Shown here: positions 29,801 to 39,436 of the stretch, piece after piece | Numbering within the stretch: the stretch's first letter is position 1 | Layout: each line of letters opens with the position of its first letter | Source of the DNA: Liolophura sinensis | Taxonomy: Eukaryota > Mollusca > Polyplacophora > Chitonida > Chitonidae | Assembly (NCBI RefSeq): GCF_032854445.1 | Contig: NC_088304.1 | Location: 27,039,732 to 27,101,731, forward strand | Reading direction: 5' to 3' | DNA length: 62,000 bases | Translations under genes and position numbers: made by a program | The notes under the pieces: model-generated | Told to the model about the DNA's origin: nothing | What the model saw: the letters and a program-made list of their open reading frames with translations, nothing else | Database searches by the model: none

Positions 29801-30658
29801 TCTGCAAAAATATCAACATCATTTATTATACACAATCCTGAGAAAAAGACCTCAAACATTCTTCTTTGTATACATCCCAGTTTGCCCTTTTCACACACCA
29901 TCTGGGAGGCTGGCCTACAGGATTCACATGGTGGTCTATATTACAGGTGACTAAAACTGGTAAGTGGTCGCTAGGACAAGGGCTTATGGTATCAACGACC
30001 AATTAAAAGACAGACCTATATCTGCTGAGCAAAGAGTAAGGTCTAAGTGAGACAGATTACCAGAATGAGGATCTACACGAGTGCCCGTCCCATCATTTAA
30101 AACACACATTTCATAATCATTAACTAGAGCAGTCATTACCCTTCCATTGAAATTCGTTGTAATGCTACCCCATAAGGGTCCGTAAGCGTTAAAATCCCCA
30201 CACAATATATAAGTGCTATTAATATAAGACATAAGAGTATCAAAATCTTTTCTATCAATACGACTAGAAGGATTGTATATATTAACAACACTTGTGGGTG
30301 CACCAGACCTCGTAGCAATATTAAAACATTGTGCCTCAATACTGTTAAAGGGAGGTAACTTTAGTTCTGAAAAGGATAGGCCGTCTTTTAGAAGCATGGC
30401 CAGGCCCCCTCTCCCGTCTGTATTCCTATCCATTCTACCTATAAAATACCCAGGGTAAGTAAAATCCATATGTGGCTTTAAAAAAGTTTCTTGGAGACAT
30501 ATAACATGAGGAGCGGGCTTAAGATTTTGAATATAACACTTGAATTCCTCTCCATGAGCGCCAAGACCGCAAATATTTTGATGTAACATGTTAAAAGTCA
30601 TTGATAATAGAGGTAAAACAAGATAGGAATATATATTTATATTATATAAAGGATACAT
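26832..30658 (-). pseudogene. LINE copy 2 ORF2, several frameshifts and one stop
   Basis: Same domains as copy 1. RT is open in 27537-29201 and includes FADD, and the two copy 1 frameshifts are absent. A TAG at 27537-27539 interrupts RNase H just after the TAELTA motif. At least six small indels relative to copy 1 lie between about 29240 and 30000, breaking the region between endonuclease and RT. The endonuclease N-terminus is open in 29984-30658. Confidence 0.85.
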
Positions 30659-31881
30659 TATGAATGTTCATCATCCGAGGACACAGTAAATAGAATATTG
30701 TTCAGTCTTTTAAAATCAACAGCCTCAGAGCCAAGACGACTCTGAGCGATGCTAAACACTACTTGTACCAAACTCTTAGGGTCTTCGATTTCGAAGACTT
30801 TTATTAGTATTTCCGAAAAGATGGCGATAAGCCTTGTGGCCATTGTGAAGGACATATCGTCTGTCTGAGTGGGTTCACCACGTGGGGTTTGAGTAGCTAT
30901 GGACCTAAGGATTGGCTTGACGGGTGTAATCGTAATAGAATGGGGCTGTTCAGGGGGGGTATCTACTACCGGCCCTTCTGTTAGAGCTCGCTCATTTGAC
31001 CCCTCTGGGTAAATTCTATGGGGGTTATCTTCTTCACGTACTGATTTTAAAGCATCAGCAAAAGAAATTTTCTTGGTAACCTTTATGAACTGCGCTTTAC
31101 ATACCTGCTTTCTATATGGGCAACCCATATACGCCGAGCTATGGCTCAGGGACCCGCAGTTGACACATTTGGGGCGATCCAGGTTGTGGCATTCATCAAA
31201 TGTATGGGGGCCGCCACATCTTGGGCATCGCTGGCGCCCCCTACATTCCCCTGAAATATGCCCAAAGGACTGACATTTGAAGCAACGTATGGCGGGTGGA
31301 ACATATTGCTTGACAGGAAATATTTCGTAACCGAGAGAAACTTCTTCCGGTAGTGCATCCGAATTAAAATATAGCAACATACATTTGGTTTTAGTTTTTT
31401 CCTTCCCTTTAGTCAGACGCTGTGCTTTCGTTACTTTGTATTTTTTCAGTGCTTGTTGTACTTCTTCTTCAGTGATGTCTTCCCCTAATCCATAAATCAC
31501 CCCACGTGAAAGGGTGATATTGGAATGCAGCCTGCAGGAGACATCTCTTCCCATCAGCGTTGTTATGCTGAGTGCCTTTTTGACTTGAGTGGCACTATTA
31601 CAAACAATCATTAGGTCTTTACCGTTAATTTTCTTTACTTGTTTTACATTGCCAATTGCTTGTTGTAAACTCTGACCAAATTTAATTGGGTTCCACCCAG
31701 TGACGGGTAAGCCCCCCATAGATGAAATTACAACATTGTTATTGTTATTTCCCTGCTTCTGACCCACCTGCTTTGCTTTCTTTTCTTCCTGGGAGCTTCT
31801 ATAGGTTGAAAAGTCGCGCGTTCGTTTTGTAGTGGATCGCGTTTCCACGACTTCCATGTCGTCTCCTTCTGCGTCATCCAT
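30658..31881 (-). CDS. LINE copy 2 ORF1 (zinc-knuckle nucleic-acid-binding protein)
   Basis: 407 codons from MDDAEGDD, almost identical to copy 1 ORF1, with the three zinc knuckles intact. Its stop overlaps the ORF2 start as TAATG at 30657-30661, which suggests coupled reinitiation. Confidence 0.82.
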   Translation of the reverse strand: MDDAEGDDMEVVETRSTTKRTRDFSTYRSSQEEKKAKQVGQKQGNNNNNVVISSMGGLPVTGWNPIKFGQSLQQAIGNVKQVKKINGKDLMIVCNSATQVKKALSITTLMGRDVSCRLHSNITLSRGVIYGLGEDITEEEVQQALKKYKVTKAQRLTKGKEKTKTKCMLLYFNSDALPEEVSLGYEIFPVKQYVPPAIRCFKCQSFGHISGECRGRQRCPRCGGPHTFDECHNLDRPKCVNCGSLSHSSAYMGCPYRKQVCKAQFIKVTKKISFADALKSVREEDNPHRIYPEGSNERALTEGPVVDTPPEQPHSITITPVKPILRSIATQTPRGEPTQTDDMSFTMATRLIAIFSEILIKVFEIEDPKSLVQVVFSIAQSRLGSEAVDFKRLNNILFTVSSDDEHS

Positions 31882-32235
31882 GGCTGTAACTAATGACTAT
31901 AGTGGTGTATGCACAGGGGAGTTATTACAAGACGACAGTTAAAAATAGCAGAAGTTGCTCGGGAGCTGCTCCGAGCCAGGGAGAAAAGACGAAAGGCGCT
32001 CTGTTAGGTGTGGAAGAGACAGTGTAAGTACAGGATTTCCTATCCCACAATTGTACACTATACCTAAAGTATAGTAACTTATAGCCCTATGCTACTATAT
32101 AATACTAACGATATTACTATTATACACTATATATTACTATATACACTATATATTACTATATATACAATCAATTATAGAACTTTTTTTTCTATGGATTAAC
32201 TATATTTCTAATATCAGATGTGACTGCTTATCAGC

Positions 32236-32236
<1 letters not shown>

Positions 32237-32282
<46 letters not shown>
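32237..32282 (+). repeat. A46 homopolymer in LINE copy 2 leader
   Basis: Forty-six A on the plus strand, against 16 in copy 1. Confidence 0.9.
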
Positions 32283-32283
<1 letters not shown>

Positions 32284-32445
32284 AAATTGTTGTCAAAAAG
32301 CCCAATACTAAGCAACAAACGTGTGTAATTAATTTAGAATTTACAACACCGAAAGCTATCACAAATAAATCCAAAAAATATCAAATATACAACACTATGA
32401 AAACCACTCTCAATGAACGCCTGTACAAGAAAGGGGGTTAAGTTG

Positions 32446-32475
32446 ACCTTTGCCTCCTTTACCGCGTCCAGACAT
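32446..32475 (-). other. Histone H4-like start (codons 1-10) fused to the LINE 5' end, copy 2
   Basis: The same MSGRGKGGKG coding stretch as at 25812. In this copy the presumed leader continues for about 37 bases to the target-site duplication at 32513, so the H4-like end is the very 5' end of the inserted element. Confidence 0.6.
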
Positions 32476-32512
32476 ATCTATACCTTCTATCGAGCTGAGC
32501 AAGTAGAAATAT

Positions 32513-32694
32513 CTTTGTGAAAGCATAACAGGCCCTGTTATATATGTACAGCGCGGACCTGGCCGAAAGCACCTTGTTCAATGCTCTGTTTATTTAACTG
32601 GCTGTTCATTGGTTGTTAATTCTGTGTCTAAGAATAGTTGAATCCACCTGGACCGTATATAAGCCGTGTTTTCTGTGCAGAGTAGGGGTATTTT
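32513..32694 (+). repeat. 5' LTR, right fragment, truncated before U5
   Basis: Starts with the right copy of CTTTGTGAAAG (32513-32523) and continues the LTR through its TATATAAG (32656-32663) to GGTATTTTT. The 3' LTR continues for about 770 more bases after that point; here the sequence passes directly into gag codons. U5, the primer-binding site and the gag start are therefore lost. Confidence 0.85.
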
Positions 32695-34754
32695 TAAAGA
32701 ATTTAAAGAAGGAAGACTTGGTTAAGTTAGGGACATTTTTGGGTTTGTCCATAAAGTCTTCATGGAGGAAAAGAGATATGCAGCATACTTTGTTGAAACA
32801 TTTAGTGGAGATAGGGAAGTTTGATAGTTCTGCATTATCTGATTATGAGTTCGAGGGTCAGTCTGATGCCGAGCTTAAGTTTAAGCAGTTTGAGTTAAAG
32901 TTGAGATTGGAGAAAGAGGAAAGAGAGAGAGAGAAAGAGAGGGAACATGAGAGAGAGAGGCAAGAGAAAGAGAGGGAACATGAAAGAGAGAGGCAAGAGA
33001 AAGAGAGGGAACATGAGATAGAGTTAGAAAAGTTGAAAATGCAGAGAGAGAGAGAGGAGAGGGAAGTGCAGAGAGAGAGAGAGGAGAGAGAAATGTAAGA
33101 AAGAGAGAGGGAAAGAGAATTGGAGTTCCAAATGAAAAAGTTAGAATTAGAGAGAGATGAGAAACCGGGTCCTTCCGGTAGACAGGATTCCGGATTTGAT
33201 GTGACCAAATACATTCGGTTAGTTCCATCCTTTCAGGAAAAAGAGGTGGATAAATATTTTCTGCATTTTGAGAAAATTGCAAATAGTTTAAAGTGGCCTA
33301 AAGAGTTCTGGACTATGTTATTACAGAGTGTGCTAATTGGAAAGGCCAGGGAAATTTACACTCAGTTAAGTGTAGAAAATGCTTCCAATTATGACTATGT
33401 GAAAGAGGTAATTTTGAAGGGTTATGAATTGGTGCCTGAAGCTTACCGCCAGAAATTTCGTAACTGTGAAAAAGGTAGAGATCAGACATACGTTGAGTTT
33501 GGTCGAGCTAAGGAGCAGTTGTTTGATTGCTGGTGTATAGCCAAGAAAATAGGCAAGGATTTTGAAAGTTTGCGTCAGCTTGTGCTGGTAGAAGAGTTCA
33601 AGCGTTGTATTCATAGTGATGTAAAGGTGTTCGTTGATGAGCAGAAGGCGAGTACACTTAAAGAGACAGCCAGTTTAGCTGATAATTATTCTTTGACACA
33701 TAAGGCTACATACACGGGTAAGCCATTTAATTCATTTACACGTAGAAATACCCAGTCACATGCAACAGGTAGAGGTAGCTCTACACAGAAGAGTTCTACA
33801 CCAGGCTCCAATGGTTCTACAGCTCATGGTTCACGTAGTTCAGATTGGAATGGTAGTCCTCGAAATAGGGTCACTTGTAATTTTTGCAAGCGGGTAGGTC
33901 ACGTGATGAGTGAATGTTACAAGTTGAAAAGGATAGGGGAAGCCCAGAATGAGTCTAAGCACACAGGTCTTTGTGTTGCAATGCACAAAACATTGCCGGA
34001 AGTTACATCAGCAGTTAAAAGCAGATCTGAGTTAGCTGATACGGGATTGGATAAGATTCCCAAATGCTCTATGGATAGCTTCGCTCCGTTTATCAATTCT
34101 GGTTCAGTGTCGCTTAGAAGCGACATGTCTTGTGCTACCCCTATAAAGATATTAAGGGATACTGGGGCATCTCAGTCTCTGTTGTTGATGAATACTCTGC
34201 CCTTTTCTGAAGAGTCATACTCTGGGGTTCGTGCCCTTATTAGAGGTGTAGAGTCTAGTGACTTTGTCAGTGTTCCCCTTCATGATATTTATTTGTCATC
34301 AGATTTGATATCTGGACCTGTCAGGGTAGGCATTAAGCCTTCATTACCTTTTGAGGGTATTCATTTGTTGTTGGGAAATGACTTGGCACATGATAAAGTT
34401 ACTGTTGATCCCTTAATGGTTGATAAGCCTTCTCTGAATTCAGTCACAGAGCCAGTTGAAAGCGAGATAGCGGGTTTATATCCTTCCTGTGTTGTTACAA
34501 GAGCTATGTCTAGAAAAGTCAGTACAGACCAGGGTAGTACTGTTGATTTGAGTGAGACTTTTCTCAACAACATGTTGGATGGAGATTCTTCCAAAGTAGA
34601 CAGCCAGCAGGAAGTAGATACTAATTTTGTTAGTGGTGATCAGCCATTTTGTAGGACTGAGTTGATTGCTGAACAACACAGTGATCCAAGTATTTCTTGC
34701 TTGTTTAATGATGCAGCTAAAGATGGTGAATCTTTACCTGACCCATGCTACTAA
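32695..34754 (+). pseudogene. gag and protease region of the LTR element
   Basis: One frame, interrupted by an in-frame TAA at 33096-33098. The N-terminal part (NLKKEDLVKLGTFLGL) is followed by a Glu/Arg/Lys-rich coiled coil from GA-rich repeats (about 32900-33120). Next come a capsid-like segment containing LVPEAYRQKFRN, a CCHC zinc knuckle (CNFCKRVGHVMSEC, about 33878-33920) and a retropepsin motif (DTGAS, about 34158) with the downstream LLLGNDLA. The start codon was removed by the 5' deletion. The frame ends at 34754, near a second apparent deletion before integrase. Confidence 0.8.
32908..33115 (+). repeat. GA-rich purine repeat inside gag
   Basis: gagagagagg caagagaaag type repeats on the plus strand encode the Glu/Arg-rich coiled coil of gag. 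The purine strand is nearly pure for about 200 bases. Confidence 0.85.
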
Positions 34755-36387
34755 GATTCTCAGTCATTTTTATTGGCCAGGAATAAGGAAAGATGTTACT
34801 GAATTTTGCAGGTCTTGTCATGCATGTCAGTTAGTGGGGAAACCTAACCAGACAATCCCCAAGGCAGCCTTGAGGCCTATTCCTGCAATTGGCGAGCCAT
34901 TCAGTAGAATCTTAATAGATTGTGTTGGTCCGCTACCTAAGACAAAGTCTGGAAATCAGTATATGTTAACCATAATGTGTACTTCAACTCGTTTCCCTGA
35001 GGCAATTCCACTAAGGAATATTACTGCCAAGACTGTAATTAAGGCTTTAGTTAAGTTCTTCACCATGTTTGGTCTGCCTAAGTCAGTACAGTCAGACCAG
35101 GGTTCAAATTTCATGTCTGGTGTGTTCCAACAAGTTATGCATGAGCTAGGTATTAGCCAGTATAAATCCTCAGCTTATCACCCACAAAGTCAAGGAGCAC
35201 TAGAGAGATTCCATCAGACACTGAAAAGTATGATAAGAACTTACTGCTTTGAGACAGGGAAAGATTGGGACGAGGGTGTACCTTTGTTAATGTTTGCTGT
35301 AAGAGAGTCTGTACAAGAGTCACTTAGATTTAGTCCATTTGAGCTTGTGTTTGGCCATACTGTGCGTGGTCCATTACAGTTGTTCAAGGAAAAGTTTGTG
35401 TCTGGTGATAGTGACAATGTTAACCTATTACAGTATGTGTCAAGTTTTCGTACTAAGCTCAACAGAGTATGTGAGTTAGCCAGAGAGAATCTTACAGCTT
35501 CTCAGAAGAGTATGAAAACTAAGTATGACAAAGAGACAGTAAGACGCAGATTTGAAGTTGGTCAGAAGGTATTGGCCTTACTTCCAGTTAGTGGTAAGCC
35601 ACTTGAGGCTCGTTATTTTGGACCTTATGTAGTAGACAAGAGGCTAAGTGATCTTAATTATTTTATTTTCACTCTTGATCGGCGCAAATCTAGACAACTT
35701 TGTCACATTAACATGTTAAAGCCATATGTAGACAGAGATGGCACTGATCTCAATGTTGTACATCCTAGTGGAGTTGCTATCTCTTGTTTTCCAGTGCCAA
35801 GTTGTAAGAGAGAGTTAAAGCGTTTTTTGGGCATGGCAGGTTATTATCGTAAGTTCTGTAGGAACTTTTCATTTGTTAGTGAGCCACTAACTCAGCTGTT
35901 AAAGAAAGGTGTTAAATTCTTGTGGTCCATTGAGTGTCAGAGATCTTTTGATAGATTAAAGGCCATGCTAAGCAGCGGCCCCATACTTGTAGCACCTGAT
36001 TTTAATTTACCGTTTAAGCTAGCTGTTGATGCTAGTGATATATCTGCTGGGGCAGTTTTGTTACAAGAAAATGAAACAGATCACGTTGATCACCCTGTAT
36101 GTTTTTTCTCTCGCAAATTTGACAAGTGCCAGAGAAATTATTCGACAATAGAAAAGGAGTGTCTGTCCTTGATTCTAGCATTACAGCATTTTGAAGTATA
36201 TGTGACTTCGTCAAGTTACCCCATTGTTGTGTATACAGATCACAATCCCTTAACCTTTTTGCACAAACTAAAAGGTAAAAACCGAAGATTGTTACGGTGG
36301 AGTTTGCTTTTGCAAGAATTTAATCTAGAGATTAGACACATAAAAGGGAAAGATAATGTGATTGCTGATTGTTTGTCACGTGTCTAG
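34733..36387 (+). pseudogene. Integrase plus RT-thumb and RNase H remnant of the LTR element
   Basis: A long open frame. It begins inside the integrase zinc domain (HFYWPGIRKDVTEFCRSCHACQ), then the D,D-35-E core: IDCVGPLP (about 34915), QSDQGSNF (about 35090) and the Glu in SQGALERFH (about 35195). After an integrase C-terminal segment (HINMLKPYVD) the frame enters RFLGMAGYYRKFCRNF (about 35820), the RT thumb/connection. It continues into RNase H (VDASD, IEKE, YTDHNPL, IADCLSRV). The RT fingers and palm with the catalytic Asp pair are absent, so RT activity is lost although the frame stays open across the junction. Confidence 0.82.
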
Positions 36388-36488
36388 TTGGTTTTCTGCA
36401 GCTTTGTTTTATAGACTATGGTAAACGTTATTGTTATTCATGATTATGAATATGTTAAAGAAAGTTTTATGCAAAACTTTCTTTCCCT

Positions 36489-36500
36489 GAAGGGTTGGGG
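36489..36500 (+). promoter_or_regulatory. Polypurine tract before the 3' LTR
   Basis: The purine-rich run gaagggttgggg immediately precedes the 3' LTR. It is interrupted by two T residues, so it is a plausible but imperfect plus-strand primer site. Confidence 0.45.
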
Positions 36501-37496
36501 TGTTATGTATGACTATTTAACGTCTTCATGTACTGTTAGTCTGCGGACCTTTGTGAAAGCATAACAGGCCCTGTTATATATGTACAGCGCGGACCTGGCC
36601 GAAAGCACCTTGTTCAATGCTCTGTTTATTTAACTGGCTGTTCATTGGTTGTTAATTCTGTGTCTAAGAATAGTTGAATCCACCTGGACCGTATATAAGC
36701 CGTGTTTTCTGTGCAGAGTAGAGGTATTTTTGCTGCATCCACTGGGAGCCAGGAGAGTGTGAGATGCTCTCGTATCGAGTCCATTATTTTGATATGAGCT
36801 GGTGATGCCAGTTTCATTTGGGAGGACAGTTTTTTATGCCGGCACCGTTTGTGTACCACAGTAGTACTGATGTCTGGTTTATGTGAATTTCTGCGGAAGT
36901 CACGTTTATTGGTGTTCGGATCTTTATTATGATTATACAGTGTGGACTGTGTAATTTGTTTAACACGCTGAACTCACCTGACCGACAAGGTCGTCAAGGA
37001 CTCTAAACTGAAGTTTTCAGTTTTGCAAAGGACGTTCGTTCTGCCACAAGGTGACATTACTCTACGTCTCTGAACGGCTCGTTTGTGAGCTTCTGCGGGA
37101 GCTGTGACTGATCTGAAGTGGATTATACCTCCACGCCTGTATTTACCCTGTGTTGTGCTCTGCGGGTGTGACGTCATTCAAAGGCTTGACTGTTCCAGTT
37201 CTGTGTAACCTGTGTACTGTGTTCGTGTTCGCTAACCTGGCGAAGTACCTGTCTAGGACAATTTGTGAATTGTGTGTTTATCCCATGGTCTTTACGTTGG
37301 ATCTCCTGGAACACTTTCCTGGGGATGAAAAGGTGAACTGGAAACTTTTAAAGACCGGTAATACTGATGTGTATGTTGTTGTTGTTGTTGAACTGTCTGT
37401 AAAACTGTACGTCTCATTTTATATATATAGCATTGTTTACATTGAATTATTGAGTCACTGAGTCTGTTTTCTGTTGCTGTTTTCAATACCGTAACA
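36501..37496 (+). repeat. 3' LTR, complete (996 bp)
   Basis: Begins TGTTATG and ends GTAACA, with a TATATAAG box at 36692-36699. It matches the two 5' LTR fragments almost perfectly; one G/A difference was seen near 36721. A GTT trinucleotide run lies near 37375-37390. Confidence 0.88.
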
Positions 37497-38100
37497 TCCT
37501 GTAACAACACAAAGCAGTATAAATTTGCGAGACTCCTCCCTACAGCCTCAGAGGAGTCATACAGAGGGAGAAATGGGGGGGTTATGGTGGGTGTAATTTG
37601 AGCCACCCAAGAAATTCTTTTTTATATATATCTATATACTGTCAAGCATATCGTACAATTACATTGAGAAGGCGGTCACCTGTGTATCAGTTTAGCATGG
37701 TGATAAATGTCTATTAAAGACACTGTCATGTATTCAAGGTATATAATTCGTTAGATAATTCGAACTTGTTTCAAAGACCAACATTAGACTGAAACGGATA
37801 TTATCCTATGCATTTAACGGTATACAGTAGGATGATGGTTAGCAACGACTGTTTTAGCTTGGCCTATATTATCGGCTACACCTGTTACATGATAACTTCA
37901 ACAGTATACCAGGGAAGCCCTCGCGTTACTTCAAAGATCATCTGTCACTGTGAGCAGCCTGGCAATCTGCGTAAGCGACAGGGGCTTTCCCACGATTTCA
38001 CATCTATTTGCAAGGTATCCTTTATCTATTTCTTCAGTCAGTTATTTATGCTTTTGGTGTTTTATCTTGTACAAAATTGCAGTTAGGCTTGTGTGCGAAG

Positions 38101-38310
38101 GAAATAAACACATTTTTCTTTATGTACTGCTGCTTCACTGAGACGGCTTACCGAAGGCAAGCCCCGCCCGAGCCATTATACTGATACGGGTCAACGAGTC
38201 GATACAACTTCCTCTCTTAAAGTTAAAGATGTGACTCGAACCAGGATTCATCCTGGATCTACCGCTCCCGAAGGGGTCGCTCCACTGACTGTGCTATCCG
38301 GGCCGGGTAA
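38101..38310 (-). mobile_element. Second tRNA-derived SINE family, unit 2
   Basis: On the minus strand the head reads ggcccggatagcacagtcag, then tggagcg, a hairpin-like ccccttcgggagcgg and a B-box-like ggttcgagtca. The tRNA-like head differs from the main SINE. Orthologue at 50415; a short related remnant lies near 7917-7962. Confidence 0.6.
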
Positions 38311-38523
38311 ATTTGGGAAGAAGAGGTGGTCGAGTACCATCACAGATTTTCTGTATGGATAACAGCTTCCGTTTTATTTCCAAGCAACGTTTCGATGAGC
38401 ATTTAATATCGTTGTTAAGCGTATACATGAAACGTTGCAAAGAAAAGAATCTAAAGTTCTCTCAACTTCTAAATGCCTCGTATGTGAATAAGAAGGCGGT
38501 TGAACCGCTGAAGACAGTTTGCG

Positions 38524-38582
38524 TTATAATTAAAGGTTTCCTTGCACAGGATGCATTATAATTAAAGGTTTCCTTGCACTGA
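38524..38582 (+). repeat. 32-bp minisatellite, unit 2 (2 copies)
   Basis: ttataattaaaggtttcctt plus a 12-base remainder, repeated in tandem. Confidence 0.85.
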
Positions 38583-39027
38583 ATCAGAAGGCCTACCCAA
38601 AGTTTATTTACAAGAAAAAGAAAACAAAGGACTAGAATCAGTGCCTGGCATCGACAAACTAACGTCCTGATGGACCTTGTATTTGATTGATTCACAAAGA
38701 ACAAAATAGTCTATATACTCAGGTAGATAATTAAGTATATATACAGTTTAGCTTTTTTTAGAAGTTTCTAAACAATTCACATGGCGCATGTTTGACATAG
38801 GAATTTAAACACCAAACAAATCGCAGATCCGAATCTCGCAGAAGCTCATATTAGCTTAGTACATAAAGCATTTATGGCCGCGCACTGCCATACATAGCCA
38901 AAGATCGTGACTTTGTCTTGGTTACACCATTCAGACAGTATAGATTCCATGTTTTGTAAAGTTCAAATGGAAACATAGGCACATCCAAAAATTTAAACAA
39001 ACTACAAGAAAGTTTACTTTTTTAACA

Positions 39028-39182
39028 TTTATTTATTTATTTGACTGATGATTTCCGCTATTCTCAAGAATAATTCACTTGTACGTCCTTGGCCAGCATT
39101 ATGTTGGTAGAAAACGGGGCAGAGCCCGGGAAAACCCACGACCATCCGAAAGTTGCAGGCAGGCCTTCCCACGTTCGACCGG
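39028..39182 (-). mobile_element. SINE, minus strand, unit 2
   Basis: atttatttatttgactgatg tail and gccagcattatgttgg body. Orthologue at 51392. Confidence 0.7.
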
Positions 39183-39332
39183 GGGTAAAAGATCTTTTTA
39201 ATAGATTATAGTTTTGTGGTGGGTATCCATAACAGGCCTTTATAATTCGGGCAAATCTTTTACTCTTCTGTATGAAATGAACAATTTTCAACTTTAATGC
39301 TTGAGATCAATGTCATATTTTTATACTTTCAG

Positions 39333-39436
39333 AATATTTTGAAAATCGGGACAAATGAAACTGGACAAGGATTCGAAGATGAATATGATTTCTACGTTTG
39401 TCGTTATTATAATGTATACCATCGCCGAGGCTGCAG
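39333..39436 (+). other. Candidate alternative first coding exon (signal peptide), unit 2
   Basis: Acceptor tttatactttcag ends at 39332. ATGs at 39355 and 39379 are in frame, and the second reads MNMISTFVVIIMYTIAEAAG up to a phase 1 GT donor at 39437. In this unit exons 1 and 2 are gone, so joining to exon 3 (phase 1) would give a signal peptide followed directly by the lysozyme domain. Confidence 0.4.

Larger units (their letters stand above)
26287..32512 (-). mobile_element. Non-LTR retrotransposon (LINE), copy 2
   Basis: Tandem duplicate of the LINE at 19837-25876, minus strand, nearly identical over most of its length. It keeps a longer 3' UTR (about 26325-26510, containing an A-rich stretch). 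Its right end meets the LTR target duplication directly (CTTTGTGAAAG at 32513), so this is the original 5' junction. Confidence 0.88.
19778..37496 (+). mobile_element. Ty3/gypsy-type LTR retrotransposon with integrase before RNase H, defective and nested
   Basis: The element runs from TGTTATGTATG at 19778 to CCGTAACA at 37496 and is flanked by TCCT on both sides (19774-19777 and 37497-37500). Unit 3 has a single TCCT at the matching empty site. Its 5' LTR is split by the LINE block (19837-32512). The order after the 5' LTR remnant is gag with CCHC knuckle, aspartic protease, integrase, RT thumb remnant, RNase H and 3' LTR. Integrase before RT/RNase H is the reverse of ordinary gypsy elements and recalls the Gmr1-like group. 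The RT core and the LTR U5/PBS region are missing, so the copy cannot be autonomous. About one difference in 230 aligned LTR bases suggests a recent insertion. Confidence 0.88.
37501..39332. other. Unit 2 spacer after the LTR element
   Basis: Holds an unexplained 92-codon frame (37808-38086) kept open in unit 3, the second SINE family, the 32-bp minisatellite and one main-family SINE. Confidence 0.55.

Noticed and set aside
32220-32441. Lys-rich plus-strand frame in the LINE leader
   Set aside because: The Lys run comes from the A46 tract, there is no ATG start, and it is antisense to the LINE.
38215-38310. Possible tRNA gene on the minus strand near 38.3 kb
   Set aside because: The head is tRNA-like, but it runs on into a repeated body also present at 50.5 kb, so a second SINE family is a better reading.
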